Below, piece after piece: positions 9,771 to 17,626 of a DNA stretch of 64,000 nt. Both the position numbers and the translations under genes were made by a program. The notes below the pieces were generated by a model. The model was given only the letters and a program-made list of their open reading frames with translations, was not told where the DNA came from and made no database searches. The stretch spans positions 101,011-165,010 of the forward strand of contig NZ_BDAM01000012.1 in the NCBI RefSeq assembly GCF_001895045.1, given 5' to 3'. Numbering within the stretch: position 1 is the first letter of the stretch; the number at the start of each line of letters is the position of its first letter. This DNA is from Rhodococcus coprophilus NBRC 100603. Its GTDB lineage: Bacteria; Actinomycetota; Actinomycetes; Mycobacteriales; Mycobacteriaceae.

Positions 9771-10412
9771 ATGCGTATTCACGGACACCCCCGCGGCGAT
9801 CGCCGCAACCCCATCGATTCCCGCGCCTTCCCTGGCGGCCCGTTCGGACCCGACGGCCCACAGCGGGGCGGGCCCCACCACTTCTCCGGAGGACCTCACG
9901 GCCGGCCCCATCGCGGCGGACACCCGCATCGCGGTGGACGACGAGGCCGCGCCCAGCGCGGCGACGTGCGCGCGGCGGTCTTGATGCTGCTCACCGACGA
10001 GCCGATGCACGGATACCAGCTGATGCAGGCGATCGCCGACCGCACCGGCGGCACGTGGCGGCCGAGCCCGGGCGCGATCTACCCGACCATCGCGCAACTG
10101 GAGGACGAAGGTCTCGTCGCGATCTACAAAGACGGTGGACGCAAGCTCGTCTCCCTGACCGACGAGGGTCGTGCCTACGTCGAGAACCCGGAGAACGCAG
10201 CGGCAGATCCGTTCGAGGGGCACACCCGCGAAACGGAGACACCAGATCTCCGGGCAGCACTCCACGCGCTGCAGGACGCCGCAAGGTCGGTCGCTACGAG
10301 CGGTACCGATGCCGACGTCACCGCAGCACACAAGGTGCTCACCGATGCGAAGAAGGCGCTGTACCGGATTCTCGCCGACGGTGATGCGAGCGCGTCACCC
10401 GAAGATGAGTGA
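9771..10412 (+). CDS. PadR-family transcriptional regulator with His/Gly-rich N-terminus
   Basis: A 213 aa regulator. The PadR winged helix begins near residue 62 (RGDVRAAVLMLLTDEPMHGY) and includes the typical wing region PSPGAIYPTIAQLEDEGL. The first 60 residues are an unusual stretch dominated by His, Gly, Arg and Pro that could bind metal ions (inference). The C-terminal third is helical and probably serves dimerisation. A good ribosome site (AAGGAG) precedes the ATG. The gene stands alone, with an operator in its own promoter. Confidence 0.88.
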   Translation: MRIHGHPRGDRRNPIDSRAFPGGPFGPDGPQRGGPHHFSGGPHGRPHRGGHPHRGGRRGRAQRGDVRAAVLMLLTDEPMHGYQLMQAIADRTGGTWRPSPGAIYPTIAQLEDEGLVAIYKDGGRKLVSLTDEGRAYVENPENAAADPFEGHTRETETPDLRAALHALQDAARSVATSGTDADVTAAHKVLTDAKKALYRILADGDASASPEDE

Positions 10413-10430
10413 GCAGGCCGTGGCCCGCGA

Positions 10431-11120
10431 CTAGCTCCCCGCGAACAACCGGATGCGCTGCTCACGGCTGCGCTCGAGGTGTGCGCGCATGTGCTCGCGG
10501 GCTGCGGTCTCGTCCCGCGCCCGAAGGGCGTCGAGGATCTGCGCGTGCTCTTCGTTGAGCACGTCGGGCTCGCCGTAGTTCGACGGCGGGCCGGAATCGT
10601 AGATTCGCAACTGGGTGGTCAATCGCACCAGCAGAGAAGTGATCGTGGAGTTGTGCGCCGCCTGCCACAGAGCTTCGTGGAACCGGAAATTACCGGTCCG
10701 CACCGCAGCTTCGCCCGTCGCGCCGCAACAGGAATCGTGAAGCCGCTCCAGCCTGGCCAGATCCAGGTCGGTGTGCCGGATCGCAGCGGCTCCCGCCGCC
10801 TCCGATTCCAGCGCCACGCGCGCGGCATAGATTTCGATCACGTCCTCGGGGGTCCCCGAGCGCACGCGGAAACCGCGATTAGCGCGCTCGAGCAGCCCGT
10901 CGTGGGCGAGCCAGTTCAGCGCCTCCCGGATCGGCGTCCGGGACGCTCCGTAGGTCTCACTGAGCTGAGTCTCGTGCAGTGCCGCTCCGCGGGGGAACTT
11001 GCCGGCGAGGATGTCCGAGCGCAGACGGAGGTATTGCTTGGACGTCTGGTCGTCGCGCCCGGTCGGTGGCTCGACGAGGAGTGAGCTCCCCAGGTCTGCC
11101 GCAGTGTCCTGCTCGGTCAT
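10431..11120 (-). CDS. GntR-family (FCD) transcriptional regulator
   Basis: A 229 aa regulator with an N-terminal GntR winged helix (LRSDILAGKFPRG...YGASRTPIREAL) and a C-terminal FCD domain whose helices carry the usual Asp/His metal-binding positions (RFHEALWQAAHN, EEHAQILDAL). It is divergent from the sulfurtransferase-thiM-monooxygenase operon, with a palindrome between them, so it most likely controls that operon. The effector is unknown; FCD regulators usually sense small organic acids. Confidence 0.9.
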   Translation of the reverse strand: MTEQDTAADLGSSLLVEPPTGRDDQTSKQYLRLRSDILAGKFPRGAALHETQLSETYGASRTPIREALNWLAHDGLLERANRGFRVRSGTPEDVIEIYAARVALESEAAGAAAIRHTDLDLARLERLHDSCCGATGEAAVRTGNFRFHEALWQAAHNSTITSLLVRLTTQLRIYDSGPPSNYGEPDVLNEEHAQILDALRARDETAAREHMRAHLERSREQRIRLFAGS

Positions 11121-11184
11121 GTACGCCCCCGTGTCCTGATCCGGTGTGTCCGCCGATTATGCCACCGCCGACACGCGAATACTT

Positions 11185-11194
11185 GCGTATACGC
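11185..11194. promoter_or_regulatory. Candidate GntR operator
   Basis: The perfect palindrome GCGTATACGC lies in the 118 bp gap between the divergent GntR gene and the sulfurtransferase gene, just ahead of a -10-like TATCCT (11195-11200). GntR/FCD sites are often short palindromes of this kind. The assignment is by position. Confidence 0.5.
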
Positions 11195-11238
11195 TATCCT
11201 CGTCTCAAAAGCAGCGGAGATCGACGAGAGGATGCACG

Positions 11239-12159
11239 GTGCCCGACCAAGCGCCACGAGCCGAAAAGGTGCTCATCAGCGCCGAGACGCTGGCACGTGC
11301 CCCTCGCGCGTACACGATCCTCGACGCGACCGTGTCCTTCCCCAAGCCGCGTTTCGACGGGGACTACCGTCCCGAATCCGGCTACGCAGCCTGGCGTGAA
11401 ACCCATCTTCCAGGTTCGCTGCACGCCGATCTGCTCGGAGAACTGAGCGCCCCCCACCCCACCCTGCACTTCTCCCGTCCGGCCGCCGACAGGCTCGCGC
11501 AGGCTCTGGCCGCCCTCGGAGTCGCTCCCGACTCGGAGATCGTCGTCTACGACGAAGGCGGGATGACCTGGGCATCGCGCCTGTGGTGGATGTTGCGCAA
11601 TGTGGGGATCACGGCGCGGGTGCTCGACGGCGGTCTCGCACGCTGGACATCGCTCGGCCTGCCCGTGGACACCGGTGACGCCACCGATCGACCCACCGCG
11701 TCGCCGCGGACCGGCCTGATCGATCTCGGCCTGTGGCGGGACCGTGACGATGTTCTCGCAGTCGTGGCAGGCGAGGCCCCCGGCACCCTGGTGTGCGCAC
11801 TCGACCACGAGCAGTTCACCGGCGCAGCCACCACCAGATACTCGCGCCGGGGGCACATCCCCGGGAGCCTGAACCTCCCCGCCAAGAGCCTGATCGACGG
11901 TGGCGTCGTGCGGTCGGCACCGGACGTCGCCGAACTGGCCGACGCGGCCCTCGCCGATGCCTCCCGCCCCCTGATCCTCTACTGCGGCGGCGGCGTCTCC
12001 GCATGCCTTGCCGCTCTCGCACTCGTCCGGGCGGGGCACGACCGTCTCGCGGTCTACGACGGATCGCTCGAGGAGTGGTCGGCAGATCCAGCACTACCGA
12101 TGGTCAGCGAAAGGGCCGGCACCGAATCGGCCGGCACAGAAGGGGAGGGCGACGCATGA
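11239..12159 (+). CDS. Sulfurtransferase with two rhodanese domains
   Basis: About 306 aa with two rhodanese-type domains. The N-terminal domain has LDATVSFPKPRF...HLPGSLHADL. The C-terminal domain has the active-site loop LILYCGGGVSAC, where the Cys in YCGGGVSA is the likely sulfur-carrying residue. Such proteins move sulfane sulfur from thiosulfate or 3-mercaptopyruvate to an acceptor. I take the GTG at 11239 after GAGAGGATG as start; the frame is open back to 11146 but that part covers the promoter. It is the first gene of the thiM operon. Confidence 0.85.
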   Translation: MPDQAPRAEKVLISAETLARAPRAYTILDATVSFPKPRFDGDYRPESGYAAWRETHLPGSLHADLLGELSAPHPTLHFSRPAADRLAQALAALGVAPDSEIVVYDEGGMTWASRLWWMLRNVGITARVLDGGLARWTSLGLPVDTGDATDRPTASPRTGLIDLGLWRDRDDVLAVVAGEAPGTLVCALDHEQFTGAATTRYSRRGHIPGSLNLPAKSLIDGGVVRSAPDVAELADAALADASRPLILYCGGGVSACLAALALVRAGHDRLAVYDGSLEEWSADPALPMVSERAGTESAGTEGEGDA

Positions 12160-12215
12160 TGCGATGTCCCCGGTCCTGATCCCGGCTCCGAATCCCCTCT
12201 CCGACAGGATCTTCT

Positions 12216-13070
12216 GTGTCTACTACGACGAACGCCCCCACCGTCGACGATCTGGCCTCCGCCCTCGAAGCGCTTCGCGCTCGGGTTCCGCTGGTCCAGT
12301 CGCTCACCAACATCGTCTCCGCGAACTTCCTCACCAACGTGCTCCTCGCCGCAGGAGCCAGTAACGCGCACATCGACAATGCGCACGAGGCAGGAGAATT
12401 CGCGCGGATCGCCGGCGGTGTCCTGATCAACCTCGGCACGCCCGACGACGGAACTGCCGTGGCATTCACCCGCGCCGCCGAAGCAGCACACGAAGCGGGA
12501 ACCCCTTGGGTTCTCGACCCGGTCGGAGTCGGTGGCCTGTCCTGGCGCACCGGTCTCGCCGCCGATCTGCTGAAGTTCCGGCCCACCGCCGTCCGCGGCA
12601 ACGCGTCGGAGATCATCGCGCTGGCCGGACTCGGCGGGGACACCCGCGGGGTCGACAGCGCCGACGAAGCCGCTGCCGCGGTGCCCGCGGCACTCGCGTT
12701 GCTCGAGCACGCGGACGTCGTATCGGCATCGGGCCCGGTCGACTATCTGGTCGGACGGGACCGCGACGGACACCTCACCGGACTCCGCATCGCCGGCGGC
12801 AGCGCGATGCTCCCCCGCGTCACTTCCACCGGATGCTCGCTCGGAGGGCTCGTCGCGGCATACCTCGCGGTTGCCCCGACGCCGCTGATCGGCCTCGCTG
12901 CCGCTCACGCCCACGTGGCGGTCGCGGCCGAGATCGCCGAGGAGAACTCCACCGGTCCGGGTTCGTTCGCGGTGGCCTACCTCGACGCACTGTTCACCGT
13001 CGACGCGGCGACGCTGCGCGCCCGCGCCCGCATCGACACACTCGATCTCCCGACTAAGGACGCACACTGA
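12216..13070 (+). CDS. thiM: Hydroxyethylthiazole kinase
   Basis: A 284 aa ribokinase-fold enzyme that phosphorylates 4-methyl-5-(2-hydroxyethyl)thiazole for thiamine salvage. Recognisable parts are the N-terminal QSLTNIVSANFLTN, the substrate segment WVLDPVGVGG, GNASEI, and the catalytic anion hole SGCSLGG-type loop (here STGCSLGGLVAA with the conserved Cys). It begins at a GTG after ACAGGA. It sits between a sulfurtransferase and a flavin monooxygenase gene rather than with thiE/thiD, which is unusual for a salvage kinase. Confidence 0.92.
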   Translation: MSTTTNAPTVDDLASALEALRARVPLVQSLTNIVSANFLTNVLLAAGASNAHIDNAHEAGEFARIAGGVLINLGTPDDGTAVAFTRAAEAAHEAGTPWVLDPVGVGGLSWRTGLAADLLKFRPTAVRGNASEIIALAGLGGDTRGVDSADEAAAAVPAALALLEHADVVSASGPVDYLVGRDRDGHLTGLRIAGGSAMLPRVTSTGCSLGGLVAAYLAVAPTPLIGLAAAHAHVAVAAEIAEENSTGPGSFAVAYLDALFTVDAATLRARARIDTLDLPTKDAH

Positions 13071-14179
13071 TGGGCATCAAAACCTTCTGGTACCTCACCC
13101 AGGCGGACGGCGACTACCCCTGGACCCCCGGCGGGTTGTACCCGGTCGACGGGCAGCGACAGATCGAACTGGCCAAGACCATCGACGACGGCGGCTTCGA
13201 CGGTGCGCTCGTGGCGACCTGGCCGAACGACCCGTTCATCTCGGCGACGTGGGCTGCCGCGCACACCAAGAAGATGAAGTTCCTCGTGGCGATCTACGCC
13301 AACATGACGCCTGCGCGTCTGCTCGCCGAGAAGGCACTCACGTTCGACGCGTTCAGCGGCGGCCGGTTGATGATCAATTCCGTCAACGGCCGCGAGAACA
13401 TCCTCACCAAGTACGACATGAACGTCGAGCACGACCGGCGGTACGAACTCGGAGAACAGTACTGGGACGAGTTCCGCCGCATCTATGCCGAAGGCACGGA
13501 GTCGAACTTCCCCAACACCCCGCTGCGCATCGATCCGCCCGGCGGCGACCACGCGGTACCGCTGTGGGGCACTGGCGATTCCCCGGCGGGACTGCAGAAC
13601 TCCGGAAAGGTTCTCGACGCGTACCTGGTCATGCTGCGCGAAAACGCTTTCGTGCAGGACAAATTCACCGCAGCACGCGAGTCCGCGGCCGCCGCGGGCC
13701 GCGAGTTCACCGACTTCGGTGGACTGTCCGGCGTGATCGTGCGCCGCGATCGCAGCGAAGCGATCGACCGGTTCCGCTCGCTGTTCGAGAAGACCGGGAT
13801 CGACCGGATCCGCGAGGTTCTCGACAACGCGGTGCGCCGCCGGACCGGCGGTCAGCAGACCCTGGAAACCTTCACAGCCCGCGACGCGCAGCGGCAGGGA
13901 TGGGTCGACTCCATCAACGCCGGCAAGCTGCCCGAGCCCGAGGACCTCTACCTCGGCGACGGCCTGTACGCGGGTATCACGGCGTGGTCGCCGCTGGACA
14001 TCTTCGCCACCGGATCGTCGGCTGTGTACTACGTCGGGGAACCGGACGAGATCACCGGTCACGTGCGCACGCTGCGCGACACCACCGGCTTGACCACGCT
14101 CATCCTCGCCGGATGGCCGCTGATCGACGAGGCGAAGAACGTCGCGGAGTTTCTGATCCCACGGTTCCGCGAACTGTGA
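13070..14179 (+). CDS. Luciferase-like (LLM) flavin monooxygenase, SsuD-type
   Basis: A 369 aa flavin-dependent oxygenase with a TIM-barrel luciferase fold. It resembles alkanesulfonate monooxygenase SsuD in length and in blocks such as FLVAIYANMTPARLLAEKA, RLMINSVNGRE and LILAGWPLIDEA. SsuD-type enzymes use reduced FMN and oxygen to cleave C-S bonds. The ATG overlaps the thiM stop (TGATG). No flavin reductase gene is linked. In this context an organosulfur substrate is likely, perhaps derived from thiazole (inference). Confidence 0.85.
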   Translation: MGIKTFWYLTQADGDYPWTPGGLYPVDGQRQIELAKTIDDGGFDGALVATWPNDPFISATWAAAHTKKMKFLVAIYANMTPARLLAEKALTFDAFSGGRLMINSVNGRENILTKYDMNVEHDRRYELGEQYWDEFRRIYAEGTESNFPNTPLRIDPPGGDHAVPLWGTGDSPAGLQNSGKVLDAYLVMLRENAFVQDKFTAARESAAAAGREFTDFGGLSGVIVRRDRSEAIDRFRSLFEKTGIDRIREVLDNAVRRRTGGQQTLETFTARDAQRQGWVDSINAGKLPEPEDLYLGDGLYAGITAWSPLDIFATGSSAVYYVGEPDEITGHVRTLRDTTGLTTLILAGWPLIDEAKNVAEFLIPRFREL

Positions 14180-14184
14180 TCCCG

Positions 14185-14219
14185 GCGAAGGCGGCCTAGG
14201 TTTCCTTGGCCGCCTTCGC
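14185..14219. terminator. Convergent terminator hairpin
   Basis: A perfect 12 bp stem (GCGAAGGCGGCC with GGCCGCCTTCGC) and an 11 nt loop between the converging monooxygenase and HhH-GPD genes. It overlaps the last codons of the latter. Confidence 0.65.
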
Positions 14220-14678
14220 GGCAGCCTTGGCTGCCTTCTTGAACTCGCGCACCTCGAGAAGCGTCTGCTGGTCGACGACATCCGCGATCGATCGTCGCGA
14301 GTTCTTGTCGCCGTAGGCGCCCGCGGCCTCTCGCCAGCCCTTCGGCTCCACACCGACCTGCTTGCCGAGCAGCGCAAGGAAGATGCGTGCCTTCTGATCG
14401 CCGTAACCCGGCAATGCCTTCAGTCGTTTGAGCACTTCCTTGCCGTCCGGGTCGCCGGACGTCCAGATCGCTGTGGCGTCACCGTCGTAGTGCTCCACGA
14501 GGTACGCGCACAACGAGTGGATTCGTTCACCCATCGATTTCGGAAACCGGTGCACGGCCGGCGGCTGCGCACACACCGCGACGAAATCGTCGGGGTTCAT
14601 TTCGGCGATCTCGTGGACATCGAGTCGGCCGAGCCGATCCGCGATCTTCTTCGGCCCCGCGAAGGCGGTTTCCATGGG
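14196..14678 (-). pseudogene. HhH-GPD base-excision-repair protein, C-terminal part (split by island)
   Basis: About 160 residues of a small HhH-GPD family protein, including the helix-hairpin-helix stretch LKALPGYGDQKARIFLALL and a Lys/Ala-rich tail. The natural N-terminus is missing: upstream of VPMETAFAGPKK the frame runs into island DNA. The missing 34 residues are found at 24546-24647 on the same strand. Joining them gives an intact protein of about 194 aa ending and resuming at the shared DQQV/PMET junction. A truncated product could start at the ATG at 14675, but it would lack the first helices. In an excised state the gene would be whole. Confidence 0.85.
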
Positions 14679-14689
14679 GACCTGTTGAT
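14679..14689 (+). repeat. attL core
   Basis: GACCTGTTGAT here matches GACCTGCTGAT at 24546-24556 in 10 of 11 positions. It lies exactly where the HhH-GPD reading frame changes from host to island sequence. Just inside the island an imperfect inverted repeat (ATATGT at 14688-14693 facing ACATAT at 14709-14714) could be an integrase arm. Confidence 0.75.
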
Positions 14690-14721
14690 ATGTGCCCACG
14701 GACTGTGGACATATAACGATC

Positions 14722-14755
14722 GACCCCCGAGGTGTTAGCGCACCTGCTGGGGGTC
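14722..14755. other. Strong hairpin upstream of the HTH gene
   Basis: GACCCCC (14722-14728) pairs with GGGGGTC (14749-14755), and AGGTG with CACCT inside, closed by a six-base loop. It lies between attL and the start of the replication-type gene. It could be a transcription stop that insulates the island, or part of its control region. Confidence 0.45.
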
Positions 14756-14780
14756 TAGGCCACAACGGAGATCCGCCGTC

Positions 14781-15422
14781 ATGAACCATGGAAGCAGTGT
14801 AACCACAGCTACCCGCCCTCGTCCTCGGACGTTGTCACGACACGACCGGGAGTGGATCTACGCCAATTGCTGCGCCCGTCTGGAGGCGCACGGAGTCAAT
14901 CCTCGGCGGGCGAAGACGGTTACCGCCGTCTACGAGTACCTGGAACGGCTCTCTGCTGTCTTCCCTGACAACACCGACGCAGACGATCCGATGGTGAACC
15001 CTTCGGTCGAGCGGATCGCAGAAGAGACCCGGTCGAGCCTCCGAGGCGTGAAGCACGCCCTTGCTCGTCTGGGAGATCTCGGGCTCGTTCGTACCGTCCG
15101 GCGTACGGGCCGGGCGGCATGGCGTGCGCTCACCAATTCGATTGGCCGGATGCTCGCGAAGCGAGGTGCAAACAACACACGTCGCGAGGTGCAAACAAGC
15201 ACCCGCGCAGGTCAGCCCCCCTATATATCTCTTTATGATCAGAAAAATGATCAGCGGGCAGGGTCGGCACCGGCGGAACGTCGCGGATGGGCGTCGTCTA
15301 CGCCGACGACCCCGACGCCTCCGAGGTTCGTCCCGACGCCTGCAACCGGTTCGTCACCGGAACTCCGGGCCAAGCTGCGGACGGGCTGGCGGAACCTCGC
15401 GAAGCGAGGGGATCGGTTCTGA
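14781..15422 (+). CDS. Helix-turn-helix replication-type protein
   Basis: A 213 aa basic protein. Residues around 65-100 (NPSVERIAEETRSSLRGVKHA) form a winged-helix segment like those in plasmid and phage replication initiators, and the C-terminus is rich in Arg and Lys. GGAG lies eight bases before the ATG. It is the only sizeable rightward gene in the island and sits at its left end, a usual place for early replication or control genes. I infer a role in replication or regulation; no helicase or primase motif is present. Confidence 0.5.
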   Translation: MNHGSSVTTATRPRPRTLSRHDREWIYANCCARLEAHGVNPRRAKTVTAVYEYLERLSAVFPDNTDADDPMVNPSVERIAEETRSSLRGVKHALARLGDLGLVRTVRRTGRAAWRALTNSIGRMLAKRGANNTRREVQTSTRAGQPPYISLYDQKNDQRAGSAPAERRGWASSTPTTPTPPRFVPTPATGSSPELRAKLRTGWRNLAKRGDRF

Positions 15423-15798
15423 GAGCCACGCTGAGGGTCTTACGGGAACTCGGTGGCAGGTGGCGTCACACTGTGCTCGAGGCCATGGTCGGTGCATCCC
15501 GCCACGACACGCCGTACGGGCCCCTGAACGTGCACGTCGGCAAGGTGCGACCTGGGAATATCACACCTGTAACTCACAAGATCCTGGGTTCTGTGTATCT
15601 GTCGGACACAAGGTGTAGTGTCTAGACCGCCAGACAGGACAAGGCCCCCACCCGGGGGTTAGATCCCCGAGTCGGGTGCGCTTGAATGCATTTCTCCGAT
15701 GCCTTTCGAGCGTAACTCAGGCTAGCTTGCTCCTCCATACGGGGGGTGGGTTTCACGGGATCGTTCTTGATTTCTCCGGCGGAATGGGAGGTGGGGTC
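15423..15798. other. Gap without a clear gene
   Basis: 376 bp after the HTH gene. A frame at 15287-15625 is open but has no ribosome site and starts inside the HTH gene. A small hairpin (CCCCC/GGGGG, 15645-15658) and a GTGT-rich stretch near 15600 may be promoter or leader elements for the two tiny genes that follow. Confidence 0.4.
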
Positions 15799-15948
15799 AT
15801 GAACCCCATCCGTTCAACTCGCGTGTCCCGCAGCACCAAGACCGTTCGTGTTCCGGTGCGGATCAAGAGTGGTAGTACCACCACGACGAAGTCTGTGCCT
15901 GTGAAGGTCAACACGGTCACCCGCACGACCACGATTCGGGGGCGGTGA
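15799..15948 (+). CDS. Small basic Thr/Arg-rich protein
   Basis: 49 residues, strongly basic, with alternating Thr/Val/Arg/Lys (for example TKTVRVPVRIKSGS). A purine-rich site (GGGAGGTGGGG) precedes the ATG at 15799; an ATG at 15784 would add five residues. It lies 2 bp upstream of another small basic gene, forming a two-gene unit closed by a strong hairpin. The function is not known; the beta-strand-like pattern and charge suggest binding to nucleic acid or capsid (speculative). Confidence 0.55.
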   Translation: MNPIRSTRVSRSTKTVRVPVRIKSGSTTTTKSVPVKVNTVTRTTTIRGR

Positions 15949-15950
15949 AG

Positions 15951-16067
15951 ATGAGTAAGGGCAAGGGCTCCGGGAAGGCGCGCAGTGCCATCACCGGAAA
16001 GTACGTGAGCAAGTCCTACGCGACCTCTCATCCGAAGACAACCGTCGTGGAAGGCAAGAAGAAGTAA
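15951..16067 (+). CDS. 38-residue basic protein (SAITGKYV type)
   Basis: The tiny gene encodes a peptide beginning MSKGKGSGKARSAITGKYV and ending in a Lys run. Similar very short proteins with SA(I/V)(S/T)G(K/R)YV and AxxHPKTTV occur widely in actinobacterial genomes and phages, as I recall them, without a known role. It starts right after the stop of the previous small gene and ends 6 bp before a perfect terminator hairpin, which supports it being a real transcribed gene. Confidence 0.6.
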   Translation: MSKGKGSGKARSAITGKYVSKSYATSHPKTTVVEGKKK

Positions 16068-16073
16068 GGGGCC

Positions 16074-16107
16074 GGTGCTGGGAGTTGCCTCGGTGGCTCC
16101 CAGCACC
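16074..16107. terminator. Terminator between converging island blocks
   Basis: GGTGCTGGGAG pairs perfectly with CTCCCAGCACC (11 bp, 12 nt loop). It ends the rightward small genes and faces the end of the leftward head-gene block. An 8-base tandem repeat GAGTAGTC (three copies, 16159-16182) lies next to it. Confidence 0.75.
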
Positions 16108-16192
16108 TACCTCTATCCGGAAGTCTGCTTGAGCGTCCAGGTAGCTACGGCATGGCGCGAGTAGTCGAGTAGTCGAGTAGTCGACTCTGCGA

Positions 16193-16540
16193 TCACCTGC
16201 GGAGCATCACGTACTCGGCTCGCGCCGTACGCGGCGAGCCACTGAAGATCTGCGGGTCTCCGTCGAGCGCGTACCGCTTGCCTCTCCACTCGACCTGCGA
16301 CTGAGCACCGAGCAACTCGGGGTAGCCGACCAGGCGCAACCGGTACTTGATCGAGGTCTCAAACCCGATCTTCTGTGTCTCCGGGCTGGCGCTCATCACG
16401 CCGATGTTGACCGGCTGCACAACAGCCTTGAGGACGATTCCCACCTTCGACGGCTTGGTGAACTTGTTGCCGTCTTCGTCGATGGTCAGGGTCTCGGGGT
16501 AGACCGTGACGGTCTCGTTTCCACGGTTGAGGATGCTCAC
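16193..16540 (-). CDS. Phage head-closure/stopper-like protein
   Basis: 115 residues from the GTG at 16540, which follows AGGTGG and the stop of the upstream gene by 2 bp. The frame is open further back, but that part is a shadow of the connector gene. Beta-rich sequence (GNETVTVYPETLTIDEDG...QVEWRGKRYALDG) fits small head-closure or head-tail joining proteins, as does its place directly after the connector gene. No sequence motif proves this. Confidence 0.5.
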   Translation of the reverse strand: MSILNRGNETVTVYPETLTIDEDGNKFTKPSKVGIVLKAVVQPVNIGVMSASPETQKIGFETSIKYRLRLVGYPELLGAQSQVEWRGKRYALDGDPQIFSGSPRTARAEYVMLRR

Positions 16541-16542
16541 GA

Positions 16543-16944
16543 TCAGCCACCTGCCCCGAAGAACGACGACTCCCGGCGCGGTGCCACGAGGTTCGGCACC
16601 AGCGAGTGCATCTTGCTCGGTCGAACACCGAGCGTCTGCCACTCCTCGGGGAGCAGCCGTAACGTCCCGTCGGCGGTGTAGGCCTTCTGATACGAGAACC
16701 CACCGTCCGACTCGGAGACGAGCCCGTCTCCGTGCAGAACCACCCGTAAGACAGCCTCAGCCTCGATGTCGACCACGTCTGCCTGGTCGATGTCTCCGGC
16801 TGCGATCTGTGAGGCCAGATCCGGGATCCGGCGAACGATCATGCGTTCGACCTGTTCGAGTCGACGTGCGACCATCGCGGTTTCCTCGGGCGTCAGCTCG
16901 CGCCCGAGTACTGCCTGGACATCCTCAGCGGTTGCGTGAGCCAT
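16543..16944 (-). CDS. Phage head-tail connector (Gp19/Gp15/Gp42-type)
   Basis: 133 residues. The N-terminal helical half (ATAEDVQAVLGRELTPEE...ARRLEQVERMIVRRIPDL) is typical of the gp15/gp19-like connector family, which forms the ring under the portal in siphophage heads. AAGGAG lies 7 bp before the ATG. It follows the small terminase side of the block, as in phage head operons. A connector in an element without a portal gene implies that it works with a helper's portal, or that the portal is unrecognised. Confidence 0.65.
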   Translation of the reverse strand: MAHATAEDVQAVLGRELTPEETAMVARRLEQVERMIVRRIPDLASQIAAGDIDQADVVDIEAEAVLRVVLHGDGLVSESDGGFSYQKAYTADGTLRLLPEEWQTLGVRPSKMHSLVPNLVAPRRESSFFGAGG

Positions 16945-17050
16945 CGCGCATCTCCTTCCGGTTGGTCTTCAGAACGGAGAGGAGCTGCTTCACGTTCAGC
17001 TCCGGGTGACCACGCCGTGGTCGGCGCAGTGTGTAGTTCTTACGTGGCAT
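16925..17050 (-). CDS. 41-residue basic protein
   Basis: Starts MPRKNYTLRRPRRGHPELN and contains 14 Arg/Lys. A perfect AGGAGG lies seven bases upstream of its ATG. It overlaps the end of the upstream gene by 11 bp and the start of the connector gene by 20 bp, an arrangement that suggests translational coupling. Its role is unknown. Confidence 0.55.
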   Translation of the reverse strand: MPRKNYTLRRPRRGHPELNVKQLLSVLKTNRKEMRDGSRNR

Positions 17051-17327
17051 CTGGGATGCCTCCTGTCAGTACTTGGTGATAGAAGTCGGCAGCCGACAAA
17101 CCGGCTGCGTTCATTACGGGAGCGGCCAGCTCGTGCCCGCGACCAGGCACAGAGCCATTGAGCCAGTCGGCTACGTTGCCCCTCAGCGACTGGTAGTCAC
17201 CGGGGGTACACAGACCCCCGAGTAACCGGAGATCGTTCGGGAGAAGGGCAGCCAGAGCCTCAGGGCTCGAGGCTGAAGGCTTGCGATTACGTCGCCTGGT
17301 CTGCGACATCCCAGTGCCTCGGGCCAT
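17040..17327 (-). CDS. Hypothetical head-block protein
   Basis: 95 residues. A basic N-terminus (SQTRRRNRKPS) is followed by a mostly helical part (EALAALLPNDLRLLGGL...LSAADFYHQVLTGG). AGGAGG precedes the ATG, and the stop of the terminase gene lies 2 bp upstream. I do not recognise the family. Its place between small terminase and connector is where phages often keep HNH or portal genes, but at this length it is neither. Confidence 0.6.
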   Translation of the reverse strand: MARGTGMSQTRRRNRKPSASSPEALAALLPNDLRLLGGLCTPGDYQSLRGNVADWLNGSVPGRGHELAAPVMNAAGLSAADFYHQVLTGGIPDAT

Positions 17328-17329
17328 GG

Positions 17330-17626
17330 CTAGTCCTCCTCGGCAGGTGCGAAGTTCAGTCGAGCGAGGAGCTGGGCGAGCAGGGCCCGCTGGACGCGGA
17401 CCTCAGCGATCAGCGGATGGATCACCATTTGGCCGGCACTGCCTCGGACTGTCAGTGGCTGGCCAGCAGTCGCACGGTCCAGCTCGGCGATGGTGTCGGT
17501 TACGCAGCAGGTGTGAGCGAGGATCTCCAGCTTGGCTGGCTCGTTGTCCAGGTCGTACTCGTCCAGGACGGTCTTCCAGAGTTTCTGGCCTGCCGACCCG
17601 AAACCCTTCGGCATTCGTGGCCGCAT
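17330..17626 (-). CDS. Phage terminase small subunit, P27-type
   Basis: 98 residues matching the core of the P27 small-terminase family: GFGSAGQKLWKTVLDEYDL, then an alpha-helical pair and the typical IHPLIAEVRVQRALLAQLLARL tail. It is short because the basic N-terminal lead found in many P27 proteins is missing. Small terminases recognise the packaging site and recruit the large subunit. There is no large terminase in the island, so this protein would redirect the packaging motor of a helper phage to satellite DNA (inference, by analogy with known satellites). Confidence 0.7.
   Translation of the reverse strand: MRPRMPKGFGSAGQKLWKTVLDEYDLDNEPAKLEILAHTCCVTDTIAELDRATAGQPLTVRGSAGQMVIHPLIAEVRVQRALLAQLLARLNFAPAEED

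Noticed and set aside
15287..15625. Possible 112-residue island protein
   Set aside because: Starts inside the HTH gene without a ribosome site, and composition does not look coding.
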